A stretch of DNA of 8,869 nt from Myxococcales bacterium (GCA_020430865.1 JAGQIY010000340.1:1-8869); one strand, 5' to 3'; shown: positions 1-5,849, counted from the first letter of the stretch. Notes: a model not told the origin generated them from the sequence alone. Program-made: numbers and translations.

Positions 1-223
1 AAGGCAGGACAGCTCGCTGCTCCTCGAGTTCCGAGGTGACCCGCTTTTGTGCCAAGGTTTTCCCCTGGCATGCCGTCCATGGGAACCCCACGGGCCAGAC
101 TGCTGTCCGCTGCGAGTGGCCGGCGACGCGCGCACCAAATCCCCACCGATCACCGGGGACGCACCGAGTGTGCCCGACGCCGACCAAGTTCCGCTATACG
201 GTTTACTCGAGGCTTGGTGGAGC
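1..223. other. Left-edge region upstream of the sigma factor gene, no supported gene
   Basis: No separate gene can be supported here. The reading frame of the sigma factor is open from base 2, so an in-frame ATG at 47 and a GTG at 170 exist. The translated stretch is rich in Cys, Pro and Arg, and resembles no sigma-factor N-terminus. It more likely is a leader and promoter region, perhaps with the 3' end of something outside the window. A weak -10-like TATACG lies at 195-200, with no convincing -35 box 16-18 nt before it. Confidence 0.45.
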
Positions 224-832
224 GTGCCCGAATCGGACGAAGCCAGCGAGCGCAAGTTCATCGAGCGCCTGCGAGCGCATGACGAGCGAGCGTTCAACGA
301 GCTCGTTGAGCTCTACAAGAACCGCGTCTTCGCGTTGGTGTTTCGCATGCTCGGTCGCCGAGACGAAGCCGACGACATGACCCAAGAGGTCTTCGTCCAG
401 GTCTTCAAGGCGATCGGGCAGTTCCGCGGTGACTCCAAGCTGAGCACTTGGATTTATCGCATCGCGGTGAACCTGTGCAAGAACCGGGTCAAGTACCTGG
501 CGCGTCGGCACAGCGATCGTCAGGCTGAACTCGAGCCCATCGCAGAGCGCGCACCGTTGAGCAACGCGAAGGGCGTGACGTTCGGCGACGTCGCGCGACC
601 GGACCACATGGTCGAAGGCTTCCAGATGGAAGTCATCGTCAAGCTGTGCATCGAAGAGATCGAGACTGAGTTCCGCGAGGTACTGGTGCTCAGGGACGTG
701 GAGGACCTGACCTACGAGGAGATCGCGGAGATCACGGGGTTGCCCGCGGGCACCGTGAAGAGCCGTATCCATCGCGCTCGCGCCATGCTCAAGGCCAAGG
801 TCGAGGCGCGCATGGGGGAGAAGATCCGATGA
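224..832 (+). CDS. ECF (RpoE-like) RNA polymerase sigma factor
   Basis: This encodes a sigma-70 family factor of the extracytoplasmic-function type, which directs RNA polymerase to a dedicated promoter set, usually in response to envelope or stress signals. From the chosen GTG the protein is 202 residues, normal for ECF factors. Region 2 spans about residues 24-94, including the DMTQEVF motif (51-57) and the TWIYRIAVNLCKN stretch (75-87). An unusually charged linker follows, then region 4 at about 138-190, with the helix-turn-helix DLTYEEIAEITGLPAGTVKSR. GTG 224 is preferred because it follows GA/GG-rich sequence (209-222) and removes a 59-residue Cys/Pro-rich extension that does not look like protein. 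GTG 170 and ATG 47 are alternatives. Its stop overlaps the next gene's start (ATGA), so the two are almost certainly cotranscribed and translationally coupled. Family assignment is firm; the regulon is unknown. Confidence 0.93.
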   Translation: MPESDEASERKFIERLRAHDERAFNELVELYKNRVFALVFRMLGRRDEADDMTQEVFVQVFKAIGQFRGDSKLSTWIYRIAVNLCKNRVKYLARRHSDRQAELEPIAERAPLSNAKGVTFGDVARPDHMVEGFQMEVIVKLCIEEIETEFREVLVLRDVEDLTYEEIAEITGLPAGTVKSRIHRARAMLKAKVEARMGEKIR

Positions 833-1248
833 GCGACTCGGAGCAGCCCAAGGACGAGGCCGTGGAGCAGGAGCTAGCCGACGCCATGCAGGAGCTGGAA
901 GCCGAGGGGCTCTCGCTGCCCGAGCTCAGCGAAGACGAAGAGAACGAGCTGCGCTCGCTGATTCGAGGCGCGCTGAGCGAGAAGCGGGATGAAGACGCAC
1001 CAGACGTCCTGGCCGGCGTGCAGAAGAAGCTCCGCGAGCGCAGCGGTGGCAAGTTCTACCGCGACGGCTGGAGCACCTCCCAGGAGGCGCCCATCGCGAC
1101 CTACCTGGTCACGAGCGCCCTGATGCTGGTGGTGTTGCTCGTGGTCTACGCCGTGCTCGGCCCGCTCTCTGGTGAGGCCGTGAAGGTCGACATGGAGCCC
1201 GCGCCGGTCAAGGTGCTCCCCTCACCCCCAAACCCGGCTCATAGCTAG
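829..1248 (+). CDS. Small acidic single-pass membrane protein, putative anti-sigma regulator
   Basis: This 139-residue protein is not from a family I can name. Residues 1-60 are strongly acidic and helical (rich in Glu/Asp/Leu). Residues 61-85 are mixed, with a basic patch KKLRER and the sequence GKFYRDGWSTS. One hydrophobic membrane segment follows at about 88-112, then a short Pro-rich tail of about 27 residues. It has no cysteine, so the zinc-binding HxxxCxxC motif of ZAS-type anti-sigma factors is absent. The ATGA overlap with the sigma factor gene and the topology (cytoplasmic N-terminal part, one membrane span) are what one expects of a membrane-bound anti-sigma factor. That role is inference from context only. 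The ATG start is fixed by the overlap. It ends 44 bp before the convergent phosphatase gene; I see no convincing hairpin in that gap. Confidence 0.8.
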   Translation: MSDSEQPKDEAVEQELADAMQELEAEGLSLPELSEDEENELRSLIRGALSEKRDEDAPDVLAGVQKKLRERSGGKFYRDGWSTSQEAPIATYLVTSALMLVVLLVVYAVLGPLSGEAVKVDMEPAPVKVLPSPPNPAHS

Positions 1249-1292
1249 CGTTCCCGCATGGAAACTCGAGGTGAAGCTGCGAGAGCTGGGCC

Positions 1293-2066
1293 TCAGGGGA
1301 TCCAGCGGGCAAGCACGCAGGTGATGTTGTCGGGGCCCCCGCCGTCGTTTGCGGCCTCGATCAGGCGATGGGTCGCCGTGGGAAGATCTGGAGACGCGAG
1401 GACGATCTCCAGGATCTGTTCGTCGGTGACCGGACCACACAGACCGTCACTGCAGAGCAGCATCGTGTCTCCCGCCAGCGGTCGCTCGAAGCGCGTGTCC
1501 ACCTTGACGGTGTCTTTCATGCCCAGGGCGCGCACGATCACGTTCTTGTGGGGGAAGTTCGCGATTTCTTCCTCCGTCAGCTGCTTCATCTTCTTGTAGT
1601 CGTTGAGCAGCGAGTGATCTTCGGTGAGCTGCTCCAGCTTGCCGTCGCGAATGCGGTAGCAGCGACTGTCACCGACGTGGGCCACGTAGACACCGTCTTC
1701 CACCGCGAACAAAGACGCCAGGGTGGTGCCCATGCCGCGCTGCTTGGCATTGCGATGGGATGCCTCGTAGATGCGCAGGTTCGAGAGCTTGATTCCCGTG
1801 ATCAGCCGGTTCTCTTCGTAGCCCTTGGTGCGATCCATCTTGTATGGCCACGTGCGCTCGGGATCGTCCGCCGTGGAGGCGAAGAACTCGGCCATCGTGT
1901 CCACCGCCATCTTGGAGGCGACCTCGCCTGAAGCGTGACCTCCCATCCCATCGGCGACGATGTAGAGGCCGTACTGCGCGAAGATCGCGAAGTTGTCCTC
2001 GTTGTGGGCGCGCTTGCGTCCGACGTCTGTCTCGCCGGCAACCTCGATACGTAGGGGCTGTGACAC
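1293..2066 (-). CDS. PP2C-family serine/threonine protein phosphatase
   Basis: This is a cytoplasmic metal-dependent (PPM/PP2C) phosphatase of the bacterial Stp/PrpC type, which reverses Ser/Thr kinase phosphorylation. From GTG 2066 it is 257 residues, the usual single-domain length. All key motifs are present: the RxxNEDN block with metal ligands E23 and D24, VADGMGGH with D39 and G40 (37-44), the GMGTT block (111-115), AHVGDSRCY (129-137), SDGL with D207 (206-209), and GGPDNIT with D246 and N247 (243-249). No membrane segment or extra domain is seen. GTG 2066 is chosen over the in-frame ATG at 2153. It has the ribosome site AAGAGGA just upstream and starts right before the domain, and a candidate promoter (2121-2149) lies downstream of that ATG. 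It is convergent with the sigma pair and not in an operon with it. No cognate kinase is in the window. Confidence 0.95.
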   Translation of the reverse strand: MSQPLRIEVAGETDVGRKRAHNEDNFAIFAQYGLYIVADGMGGHASGEVASKMAVDTMAEFFASTADDPERTWPYKMDRTKGYEENRLITGIKLSNLRIYEASHRNAKQRGMGTTLASLFAVEDGVYVAHVGDSRCYRIRDGKLEQLTEDHSLLNDYKKMKQLTEEEIANFPHKNVIVRALGMKDTVKVDTRFERPLAGDTMLLCSDGLCGPVTDEQILEIVLASPDLPTATHRLIEAANDGGGPDNITCVLARWIP

Positions 2067-2082
2067 GGTCCTCTTGTGAGCT

Positions 2083-2119
2083 GCCTTTCCTGCGGCGAAC
2101 CTGGTGCCACAGGAAAGGC
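2083..2119. repeat. Perfect 10-bp inverted repeat in phosphatase leader
   Basis: The arms are GCCTTTCCTG (2083-2092) and CAGGAAAGGC (2110-2119), perfectly complementary and separated by 17 nt. The inner part contains ACCTGGT, which adds further dyad symmetry. The structure sits between the candidate -10 box and the GTG of the phosphatase, covering the expected transcription start. It could be an operator for a dimeric regulator or a hairpin in the 5' leader. No T-run follows on the minus strand, so it does not look like a terminator. Confidence 0.6.
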
Positions 2120-2120
2120 G

Positions 2121-2149
2121 ATCGTTGTCCGATGCGCGTGAAGTGTCAA
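2121..2149 (-). promoter_or_regulatory. Candidate sigma-70-type promoter of the phosphatase gene
   Basis: On the minus strand a perfect -35 box TTGACA (2149-2144) is followed after 17 nt by AACGAT (2126-2121), which matches the -10 consensus at only three of six positions. Transcription would start near 2114, inside the inverted repeat, which supports the GTG 2066 start codon. The -35 is strong and the -10 weak, so this is tentative. Confidence 0.4.
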
Positions 2150-2269
2150 TCACGCCTCGCGGCGTTGCTCGGAAGACTAGCGAATGTTGCTCGAGTGGAG
2201 ACCCATGAAGTCCATTCGACTCGCCTCGATGGCGCTTCCATCTCGGGCCGACATCGGCTCACACGACGC

Positions 2270-2311
2270 AAAAGCGCCCGCCAGGAGCCTGTCACTTCGG
2301 CCTGACGGGCG
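2270..2311 (-). terminator. Probable intrinsic terminator of the HtrA-like gene
   Basis: Read on the minus strand, arm CGCCCGTCAGG (2311-2301) pairs with CCTGGCGGGCG (2285-2275) over 11 bp, including one U-G wobble. A 15-nt loop separates the arms, and CTTTTGC follows at once (2274-2268). It lies about 110 nt downstream of the HtrA-like stop. The T-run is short (four), so efficiency is uncertain. The upstream arm is part of the tandem repeat, so two further copies of it precede the hairpin. Confidence 0.55.
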
Positions 2312-2347
2312 ACTTCGGCCTGACGGGCGACTTCGGCCTGACGGGCG
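2294..2347. repeat. Three perfect 18-bp tandem repeats
   Basis: The unit ACTTCGGCCTGACGGGCG occurs three times head to tail without spacers or mismatches (2294-2311, 2312-2329, 2330-2347). The lack of spacers excludes a CRISPR array. Each copy contains CCTGACGGGCG, the upstream arm of the adjoining terminator hairpin, whose partner arm is present only once. Perfect identity suggests recent slippage expansion. The plus strand reads as an Arg-Pro-Asp-Gly repeat in one frame, but no gene there is credible. Confidence 0.9.
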
Positions 2348-2421
2348 TGGGTGGTTTTCCGAGCTTGGCGCTATGGAGCGTTCCAGCCGGGCCCTGCCGT
2401 TTGAACTGGACGCTGCTCCGC

Positions 2422-3678
2422 CTAGCGTGTACGCGCCGGCCGCTTGTGCAGCGAGCGCTTGGAGCGCGAGGCTTTCTGGGCCACGCCCTTCTTCGCGTTG
2501 GGGGCGGCGGTCAGGCCGAGGGAGACCTGACGGAACTTTCCTCCGCCGAACAAGAGCAGCTGGATGCTGTCTCCGACCGCGCGCTGGTTGATGGCGTTGG
2601 CGAGCGCCTCCGGGGTCATCACCGGTGAGCCATCGACGGCGACGATCACGTCGCTCGTCGACTCGTCACGGCCGCCGTGGAGCCCAGCCGCCGCCGCCGC
2701 GCTGCGCGGGTGGATCTTCAGTACCCGAACGCCCCGCACCGGGCCCACGTCCGCAGCGACGCCCTGGATGCCGAGCCAGGGCGCAGGCGGCACCGCGTTG
2801 GCCGGTACCGTGCGGAGAAATGCCTTGATGGCGGTGACCGGAACGCCGAAGGGCACCGTCTGGCAGTCCTGGCCGGGGACCGGCGCGCAGGCGCGGCCCA
2901 CCATACCCACGACACGACCTCTGTCGTCGACGATGGGTGAGCCCACGTCGCTGTTCTTGAAGCGGCTCGCCAGGTCGATGGCATCACGCAGCAGCTCGCT
3001 GTCAGCGCCCTGCATGGTGCGCAGCCCCTTCACGATTAGCCGTGATGGCGCGAGATCCTTGTTGGCGACGGGGGTGAAGGTGCGGAGCGACGCGCCCGCG
3101 CGGCTGGCGTCTGTTCCGCCGGGCTTGAGGCCCTTCTTCCAGCGCCCGCTCTGGGGTACCAGCAGCGCCAGGTCCCAAGCGCGGTCCGAGTGCCCCATCT
3201 TGATCGGCATCACCGAACCGTCGGCGAAGCGAGCGTCGAGCTGGTTGCCATGACCAACGTTGCTCAGTGCCGTGAGGATACGCCCGTCGTTGGCGAGCAC
3301 GGTGCCCAGGCCAAGCACCTTGCCGCGCCGCTCGATCATCACGACGCCGTCTCGCGCACGGTCGATCTTCGACTCCGCGCCCTCGGGCTTCTCCAGGCTG
3401 TCGTCCGCGGCCTGATCCGCTGCGGTCGCGGCAGCACGCGCGGCTTGAGCCGCGGCGCGCGCGGCCTCCGCCTTGGACGCATCCGCCGTGCCCTGAGCCA
3501 GAGCGGAGCCAGAAACTGCCAGCGAGCCGAGCACGGCCCACACCCCCAAAAGTCGACGCCCGTTCACGCGCTGAGTGTAGCCAAAAATACCCAGGGCGCG
3601 AGCCGCGGGGGAGCGTTCCGAGGGTTCGCGAGCCTTGAGTGTCCCTGAGTCAGCTGCCCGTCTGCTGCGTGAAGTCAT
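2422..3678 (-). CDS. Exported HtrA-like (trypsin fold) PDZ protein, probable pseudoprotease
   Basis: This resembles the DegP/HtrA family, periplasmic proteases and chaperones for misfolded envelope proteins. In order it has a basic N-terminal region (1-41), a hydrophobic signal segment (42-59) with an ALAQ cleavage site near 61, an Ala-rich helical stretch (64-95), a trypsin-like domain (about 104-290), a PDZ domain (about 299-390) and a Lys/Arg-rich tail. Ungapped comparison with HtrA motifs places S139 at the catalytic His (ILTNNHV becomes ILTALSN) and V245 at the catalytic Ser (GNSGGP becomes SDVGSP); the Asp is kept (D169 in WDLALL). Protease activity is therefore unlikely; scaffold or chaperone function is inference. 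C264 and C272 could form a disulfide. ATG 3678 is preceded by GGCAGGAGG at ideal spacing, giving 418 residues. GTG 3567 would give a normal signal peptide and a 381-residue precursor. It lies 110 nt downstream of rpiA on the same strand. Confidence 0.85.
   Translation of the reverse strand: MTSRSRRAADSGTLKAREPSERSPAARALGIFGYTQRVNGRRLLGVWAVLGSLAVSGSALAQGTADASKAEAARAAAQAARAAATAADQAADDSLEKPEGAESKIDRARDGVVMIERRGKVLGLGTVLANDGRILTALSNVGHGNQLDARFADGSVMPIKMGHSDRAWDLALLVPQSGRWKKGLKPGGTDASRAGASLRTFTPVANKDLAPSRLIVKGLRTMQGADSELLRDAIDLASRFKNSDVGSPIVDDRGRVVGMVGRACAPVPGQDCQTVPFGVPVTAIKAFLRTVPANAVPPAPWLGIQGVAADVGPVRGVRVLKIHPRSAAAAAGLHGGRDESTSDVIVAVDGSPVMTPEALANAINQRAVGDSIQLLLFGGGKFRQVSLGLTAAPNAKKGVAQKASRSKRSLHKRPARTR
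3568..3585 (-). promoter_or_regulatory. Candidate -10 element before an internal start of the HtrA-like gene
   Basis: On the minus strand TTTGGCTACAC (3585-3575) contains a -10-like TACACT (3579-3574), followed by 6 nt and GTG 3567. Transcription from it would start at or next to the GTG, giving a leaderless message for a protein with a conventional signal peptide. The same 11-mer, apart from one T/C change, precedes the Omp85 gene. No -35 box is evident, so this rests on motif sharing and geometry. Confidence 0.35.
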
Positions 3679-3682
3679 GAAT

Positions 3683-3691
3683 GCCTCCTGC
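3683..3691 (-). promoter_or_regulatory. Strong ribosome binding site for ATG 3678
   Basis: The minus strand reads GGCAGGAGG followed by CATTC and then ATG 3678. This full AGGAGG core at 5-nt spacing is the best ribosome site in the window, and it supports the longer form of the HtrA-like protein despite its atypically long positively charged N-terminus. Confidence 0.7.
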
Positions 3692-3704
3692 CTCTCGAGT
3701 CGCC

Positions 3705-3720
3705 CTCGGGCGGGCCCGAG
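3705..3720. repeat. Short GC-rich hairpin between rpiA and the HtrA-like gene
   Basis: CTCGGG (3705-3710) and CCCGAG (3715-3720) form a 6-bp stem around a CGGG loop. A second weak dyad, CCGACC/GGTCGG, lies at 3751-3768. Neither is followed by a T-run on the minus strand, so intrinsic termination after rpiA is not supported. They may stabilise the rpiA transcript end or affect the nearby ribosome site. Confidence 0.35.
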
Positions 3721-3788
3721 GTGAGTAAGCGGCGGGTTGCAAGCTGCGGGCCGACCCGCGCCGGTCGGGTGCTCGCTTCAGAAGTCCA

Positions 3789-4472
3789 TCACTTCGCTGA
3801 CCTGTCCACTCGGCGCACACCTTGTGCGCTGGCGATCAGCAGCGTATCGGTGCGGCCGACGAAGAGGCCGCTCTCGACGACACCGGGAACCAGCGCCAGC
3901 CGACGCTCGAGCCCGGCGGGGTCCGCGATCGGGCCGACTCTCAGATCATAGATGTAGTTGCCGCTGTCGGTGCGCCACGGCGCCCCGTCTCGCAGCCGCT
4001 GCACTGGTTCGCCGAACGCCTCCAGGCTCCTGGCGATGGCGCGGTGAGCGAAGCCCAGGATTTCGAGCGGCACCGCCCAGCGTTCGCCGAGTCGCGTCGA
4101 GAGCTTGCTCTCGTCGACGATGATCACGTTGGTCTTCGCGGCGTGGTTCACGATCTTCTCGCGCAAGTGCGCGCCGCCGCCACCCTTGATCAGATCCAGC
4201 GCGTCGCTCACCTCATCCGCACCGTCGACGCACACGTCGATCTCCCAGGGCCCGTCGGGATCGAGGAGCGGGATCCCGAGTTCACGCGCCTGCCGATGGC
4301 TCGCGTCGCTGGTCGGCACGCCCTGGAACTTGCGACCCTGGCTGACCAGGCGCCCCACACCGTCGATGAACAGCTTGGCGGTGGAGCCAGTGCCGAGCCC
4401 CAGCACGCCGGATTCCGGGAGTAGCTCGAGTGCCGCCTCGGCGGCTTCGCGCTTCTGTGCGTTCGCGTCCAT
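3789..4472 (-). CDS. rpiA: Ribose-5-phosphate isomerase A
   Basis: RpiA interconverts ribose 5-phosphate and ribulose 5-phosphate in the non-oxidative pentose phosphate pathway, in the cytoplasm. The 227-residue length is normal. The phosphate-binding loop GLGTGSTA is at 25-32, TSDAS at 54-58, the DGADE motif at 83-87, and KGGGGAHLREK at 96-106. By comparison with the E. coli enzyme (D81, D84, K94, E103), the catalytic and binding residues D83, D86, K96 and E105 are all present with a constant offset of two. The start at ATG 4472 matches the usual N-terminus, although no Shine-Dalgarno sequence is visible. A TTGACG box at 4507-4502 suggests a nearby promoter. It is flanked on the same strand by the glycosidase gene (63 nt upstream) and the HtrA-like gene (110 nt downstream), neither of which has an obvious metabolic link. 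Confidence 0.97.
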   Translation of the reverse strand: MDANAQKREAAEAALELLPESGVLGLGTGSTAKLFIDGVGRLVSQGRKFQGVPTSDASHRQARELGIPLLDPDGPWEIDVCVDGADEVSDALDLIKGGGGAHLREKIVNHAAKTNVIIVDESKLSTRLGERWAVPLEILGFAHRAIARSLEAFGEPVQRLRDGAPWRTDSGNYIYDLRVGPIADPAGLERRLALVPGVVESGLFVGRTDTLLIASAQGVRRVDRSAK

Positions 4473-4507
4473 GGCGCGTACCGAACACCGGCGCGGTCCA
4501 GCGTCAA
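4473..4507 (-). promoter_or_regulatory. Tentative promoter of rpiA
   Basis: A -35-like TTGACG (4507-4502) lies in the 63-bp gap before rpiA. Counting 17 nt on places the -10 position at 4484-4479, 6 nt before the ATG, but the sequence there (TCGGTA) matches the consensus poorly. The geometry would make a leaderless transcript, in line with the absence of a ribosome site. Only the -35 is convincing. Confidence 0.3.
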
Positions 4508-4535
4508 GCCGCGTCCATCGCGCGTCGCCGGGCTG

Positions 4536-5537
4536 TCAGCCGTCGCCGTCAGGCTTCCGGGTCAGATAGAAGAAGTCGCGCATCGATCGTGAACCGACGT
4601 ACTCGTCGTCCTTGTGCTCGAAGCCCTTGGCGAGGGGCACCGCTCGCAGCGTCGCGCCACCATCCTCGGGTTCGTAGAGCAAGAACTTGGGGTAGCTCCA
4701 GTTCACGTCCAGCTGCGCGACGGTGAAAGCCCCGGCGTGGTGCATGCCGTCGGCGAGGGCGCGCGCGGTGGTGTCCTTGGTGATCGCGACGTAGAGCACC
4801 TCGCGCTTCTCGTCGAGTCCGATCGCGCTGCGACGGATCACCGTCTCCCCGTCCAGCGTCGCGCCCCAGGATCGAGCGTCGGGATCCATCAGACCTGGGT
4901 GGCGCTTGCCGTCCTCGTACATGCAACCGGGTGCTTGGCGGAACCAGAGCATGCGGTCCTCCAGGCTCGACACATTTTCCCATGTGGCAATGCGAAGGTC
5001 GCCGTCCTTGAACTTCGCGACGGTGCAGGCCTTCTTCCGCGGCTTGACCAGGGTGACGTCGTCGATCTTCATGCCGTAGTAGCCGTGCTCGGTCTTGAAG
5101 CCGCCGTTGAAGGCTCCCAGCAGGTGCGGCAAATCTTCCGTGGGGATCTTGGCCTTGCGCTTGTACTTGCTGCCCGCGACCTCGAAGCTCTTGGGCTCTT
5201 GATAGCCGGCGACCGCGTGCAGATCGACGCGGCGCAGATCGACGGCGACCACGAAGACCTCTGCCCACGAGCGGTTGCGGTCGGAGTGCAGCAGGGTCTT
5301 GAACATCACCGTGGGAGCCTCGGGATGCTGTGCGTCCTTGATCGGTACCCACTGCCCGTCACCGGGCGCCGACCAGGACTTGTGTACCGGGCCGACGTCC
5401 GCGGGTCGGAACGGGGGCAGCGGCGGTGGGCCTGCGTCGACCTCGGCGCTGGGCGCCTCTGGTGCGCTGCTGTCTGCCGCAGCGGGGACCTCCCAGTAGG
5501 CCTTCGGTGGTTCGTTTCCGTACCACCACTGGTTCAC
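4536..5537 (-). CDS. Phosphodiester glycosidase (NAGPA-type) domain protein, split from its membrane anchor by TAG
   Basis: The 333-residue product carries a domain resembling the phosphodiester glycosidase (NAGPA/DUF2233) family, enzymes generally acting outside the cytoplasm on sugar phosphodiesters. After a Pro/Ala-rich linker (18-48), the domain covers about 60-326. It has AFNGGF (142-147), GYYGMKIDD (152-160), RRSAIGLDEKREVLYVAI (235-252) and a C-terminal AQLDVNWS (274-281). Many family members have an LDGGGS motif at that last point, so this is a divergent subfamily and activity is uncertain. It has no signal peptide. The preceding short gene is in the same frame, ends in TAG 9 nt before this GTG, and would supply a membrane anchor. 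The GTG could be used directly, since the TAGGAT sequence offers an AGGA ribosome site 4 nt before it. The original gene was probably one protein of about 433 residues. Confidence 0.75.
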   Translation of the reverse strand: MNQWWYGNEPPKAYWEVPAAADSSAPEAPSAEVDAGPPPLPPFRPADVGPVHKSWSAPGDGQWVPIKDAQHPEAPTVMFKTLLHSDRNRSWAEVFVVAVDLRRVDLHAVAGYQEPKSFEVAGSKYKRKAKIPTEDLPHLLGAFNGGFKTEHGYYGMKIDDVTLVKPRKKACTVAKFKDGDLRIATWENVSSLEDRMLWFRQAPGCMYEDGKRHPGLMDPDARSWGATLDGETVIRRSAIGLDEKREVLYVAITKDTTARALADGMHHAGAFTVAQLDVNWSYPKFLLYEPEDGGATLRAVPLAKGFEHKDDEYVGSRSMRDFFYLTRKPDGDG

Positions 5538-5543
5538 GCGATC

Positions 5544-5837
5544 CTAGACGGCGTAGGCCTCGTTCTCGAGCGCGGTCACCGCTTCCTTGCCGATGATCGC
5601 GCGCAGCGTGTCCGCGAGCAGGGGGCCGAGGCCGGGGAAGACGTGGACGGCGATCCACAGCAACAGCACCACGATCGGGGACACCACCAGGCCGCGCAGG
5701 CTCCAGCGCCAGAGGCCGCGGCCGAGTCGTGCCCAGCGTCCTCGCGCCATCGAGCCTGATTCGCTTGCTTTCCCTTGCTTCGCTTTGCCTTTGCTCTTGG
5801 CCTGCGAAGCCGGCGGTGAGGACGAGGGACGCGCCAT
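5544..5837 (-). CDS. Membrane-anchor segment, N-terminal part of amber-interrupted glycosidase gene
   Basis: This 97-residue reading frame has a Lys/Ser/Ala-rich N-terminal tail (1-29), an Arg/Trp-rich positively charged stretch (31-48), a single membrane segment (about 49-67) and a short amphipathic part ending in ENEAYAV. It then meets TAG. The next codons, in the same frame, read Asp-Arg and then the GTG of the glycosidase gene. The join reads naturally as one polypeptide (AYAV-x-DRVNQWW), and one base change, such as GAG to TAG, would explain the split. The basic-in rule places the N-terminus in the cytoplasm and the glycosidase domain outside. Alternatively it is a true small membrane protein in an operon with the glycosidase. 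ATG 5837 lacks a ribosome site but has a -10-like box 6 nt upstream; ATG 5750 is a shorter alternative. Confidence 0.65.
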   Translation of the reverse strand: MARPSSSPPASQAKSKGKAKQGKASESGSMARGRWARLGRGLWRWSLRGLVVSPIVVLLLWIAVHVFPGLGPLLADTLRAIIGKEAVTALENEAYAV

Positions 5838-5849
5838 CGCGGGAGTCTA
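5838..5849 (-). promoter_or_regulatory. Candidate -10 box of the anchor/glycosidase gene, leaderless geometry
   Basis: On the minus strand TAGACT (5849-5844) is followed by 6 nt and then ATG 5837. An imperfect -35, TTGTGC, lies 18 nt further upstream. No Shine-Dalgarno sequence is visible, so transcription would begin at or beside the start codon. The 107-bp gap with the divergent Omp85 gene must hold promoters for both directions. Confidence 0.35.

Larger units (their letters stand above)
2067..2421. other. 355-bp intergenic region between HtrA-like gene and phosphatase gene
   Basis: No gene is supported here. Reading from right to left, in the direction of the minus-strand genes, it holds about 75 bp of plain sequence after the HtrA-like stop. 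Next come three tandem 18-bp repeats (2294-2347), a hairpin with a T-run ending near 2270, a further 120 bp without recognisable features, and a TTGACA box at 2144-2149. A 10-bp inverted repeat (2083-2119) and the phosphatase ribosome site lie nearest the start codon. It therefore seems to contain the end of one transcript and the start of the next. Confidence 0.6.

Noticed and set aside
47..223. N-terminal extension of the sigma factor from ATG 47
   Set aside because: The residues are Cys/Pro/Arg-rich with no resemblance to ECF N-termini, and GTG 224 starts just before the conserved region.
203..772. Minus-strand reading frame opposite the sigma factor
   Set aside because: It is the complement of a clear ECF sigma gene and has no start signal or domain.
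1249..1292. Shared terminator between the convergent sigma pair and phosphatase gene
   Set aside because: No stem of useful length with a T-run on either strand could be found in the 44-bp gap.
2294..2347. Possible CRISPR array
   Set aside because: Units are 18 bp and directly abut with no spacers, and no cas gene is present.
2184..2591. Plus-strand reading frame with an Arg-Pro-Asp-Gly repeat
   Set aside because: It overlaps the 3' end of the HtrA-like gene by 170 bp. Its repeat comes from the 18-bp DNA repeat, and the remaining composition is not protein-like.
4614..5759. Long plus-strand reading frame opposite the glycosidase gene
   Set aside because: It is the antisense shadow of high-GC codons; no domain is recognised and the minus-strand frame carries family motifs.
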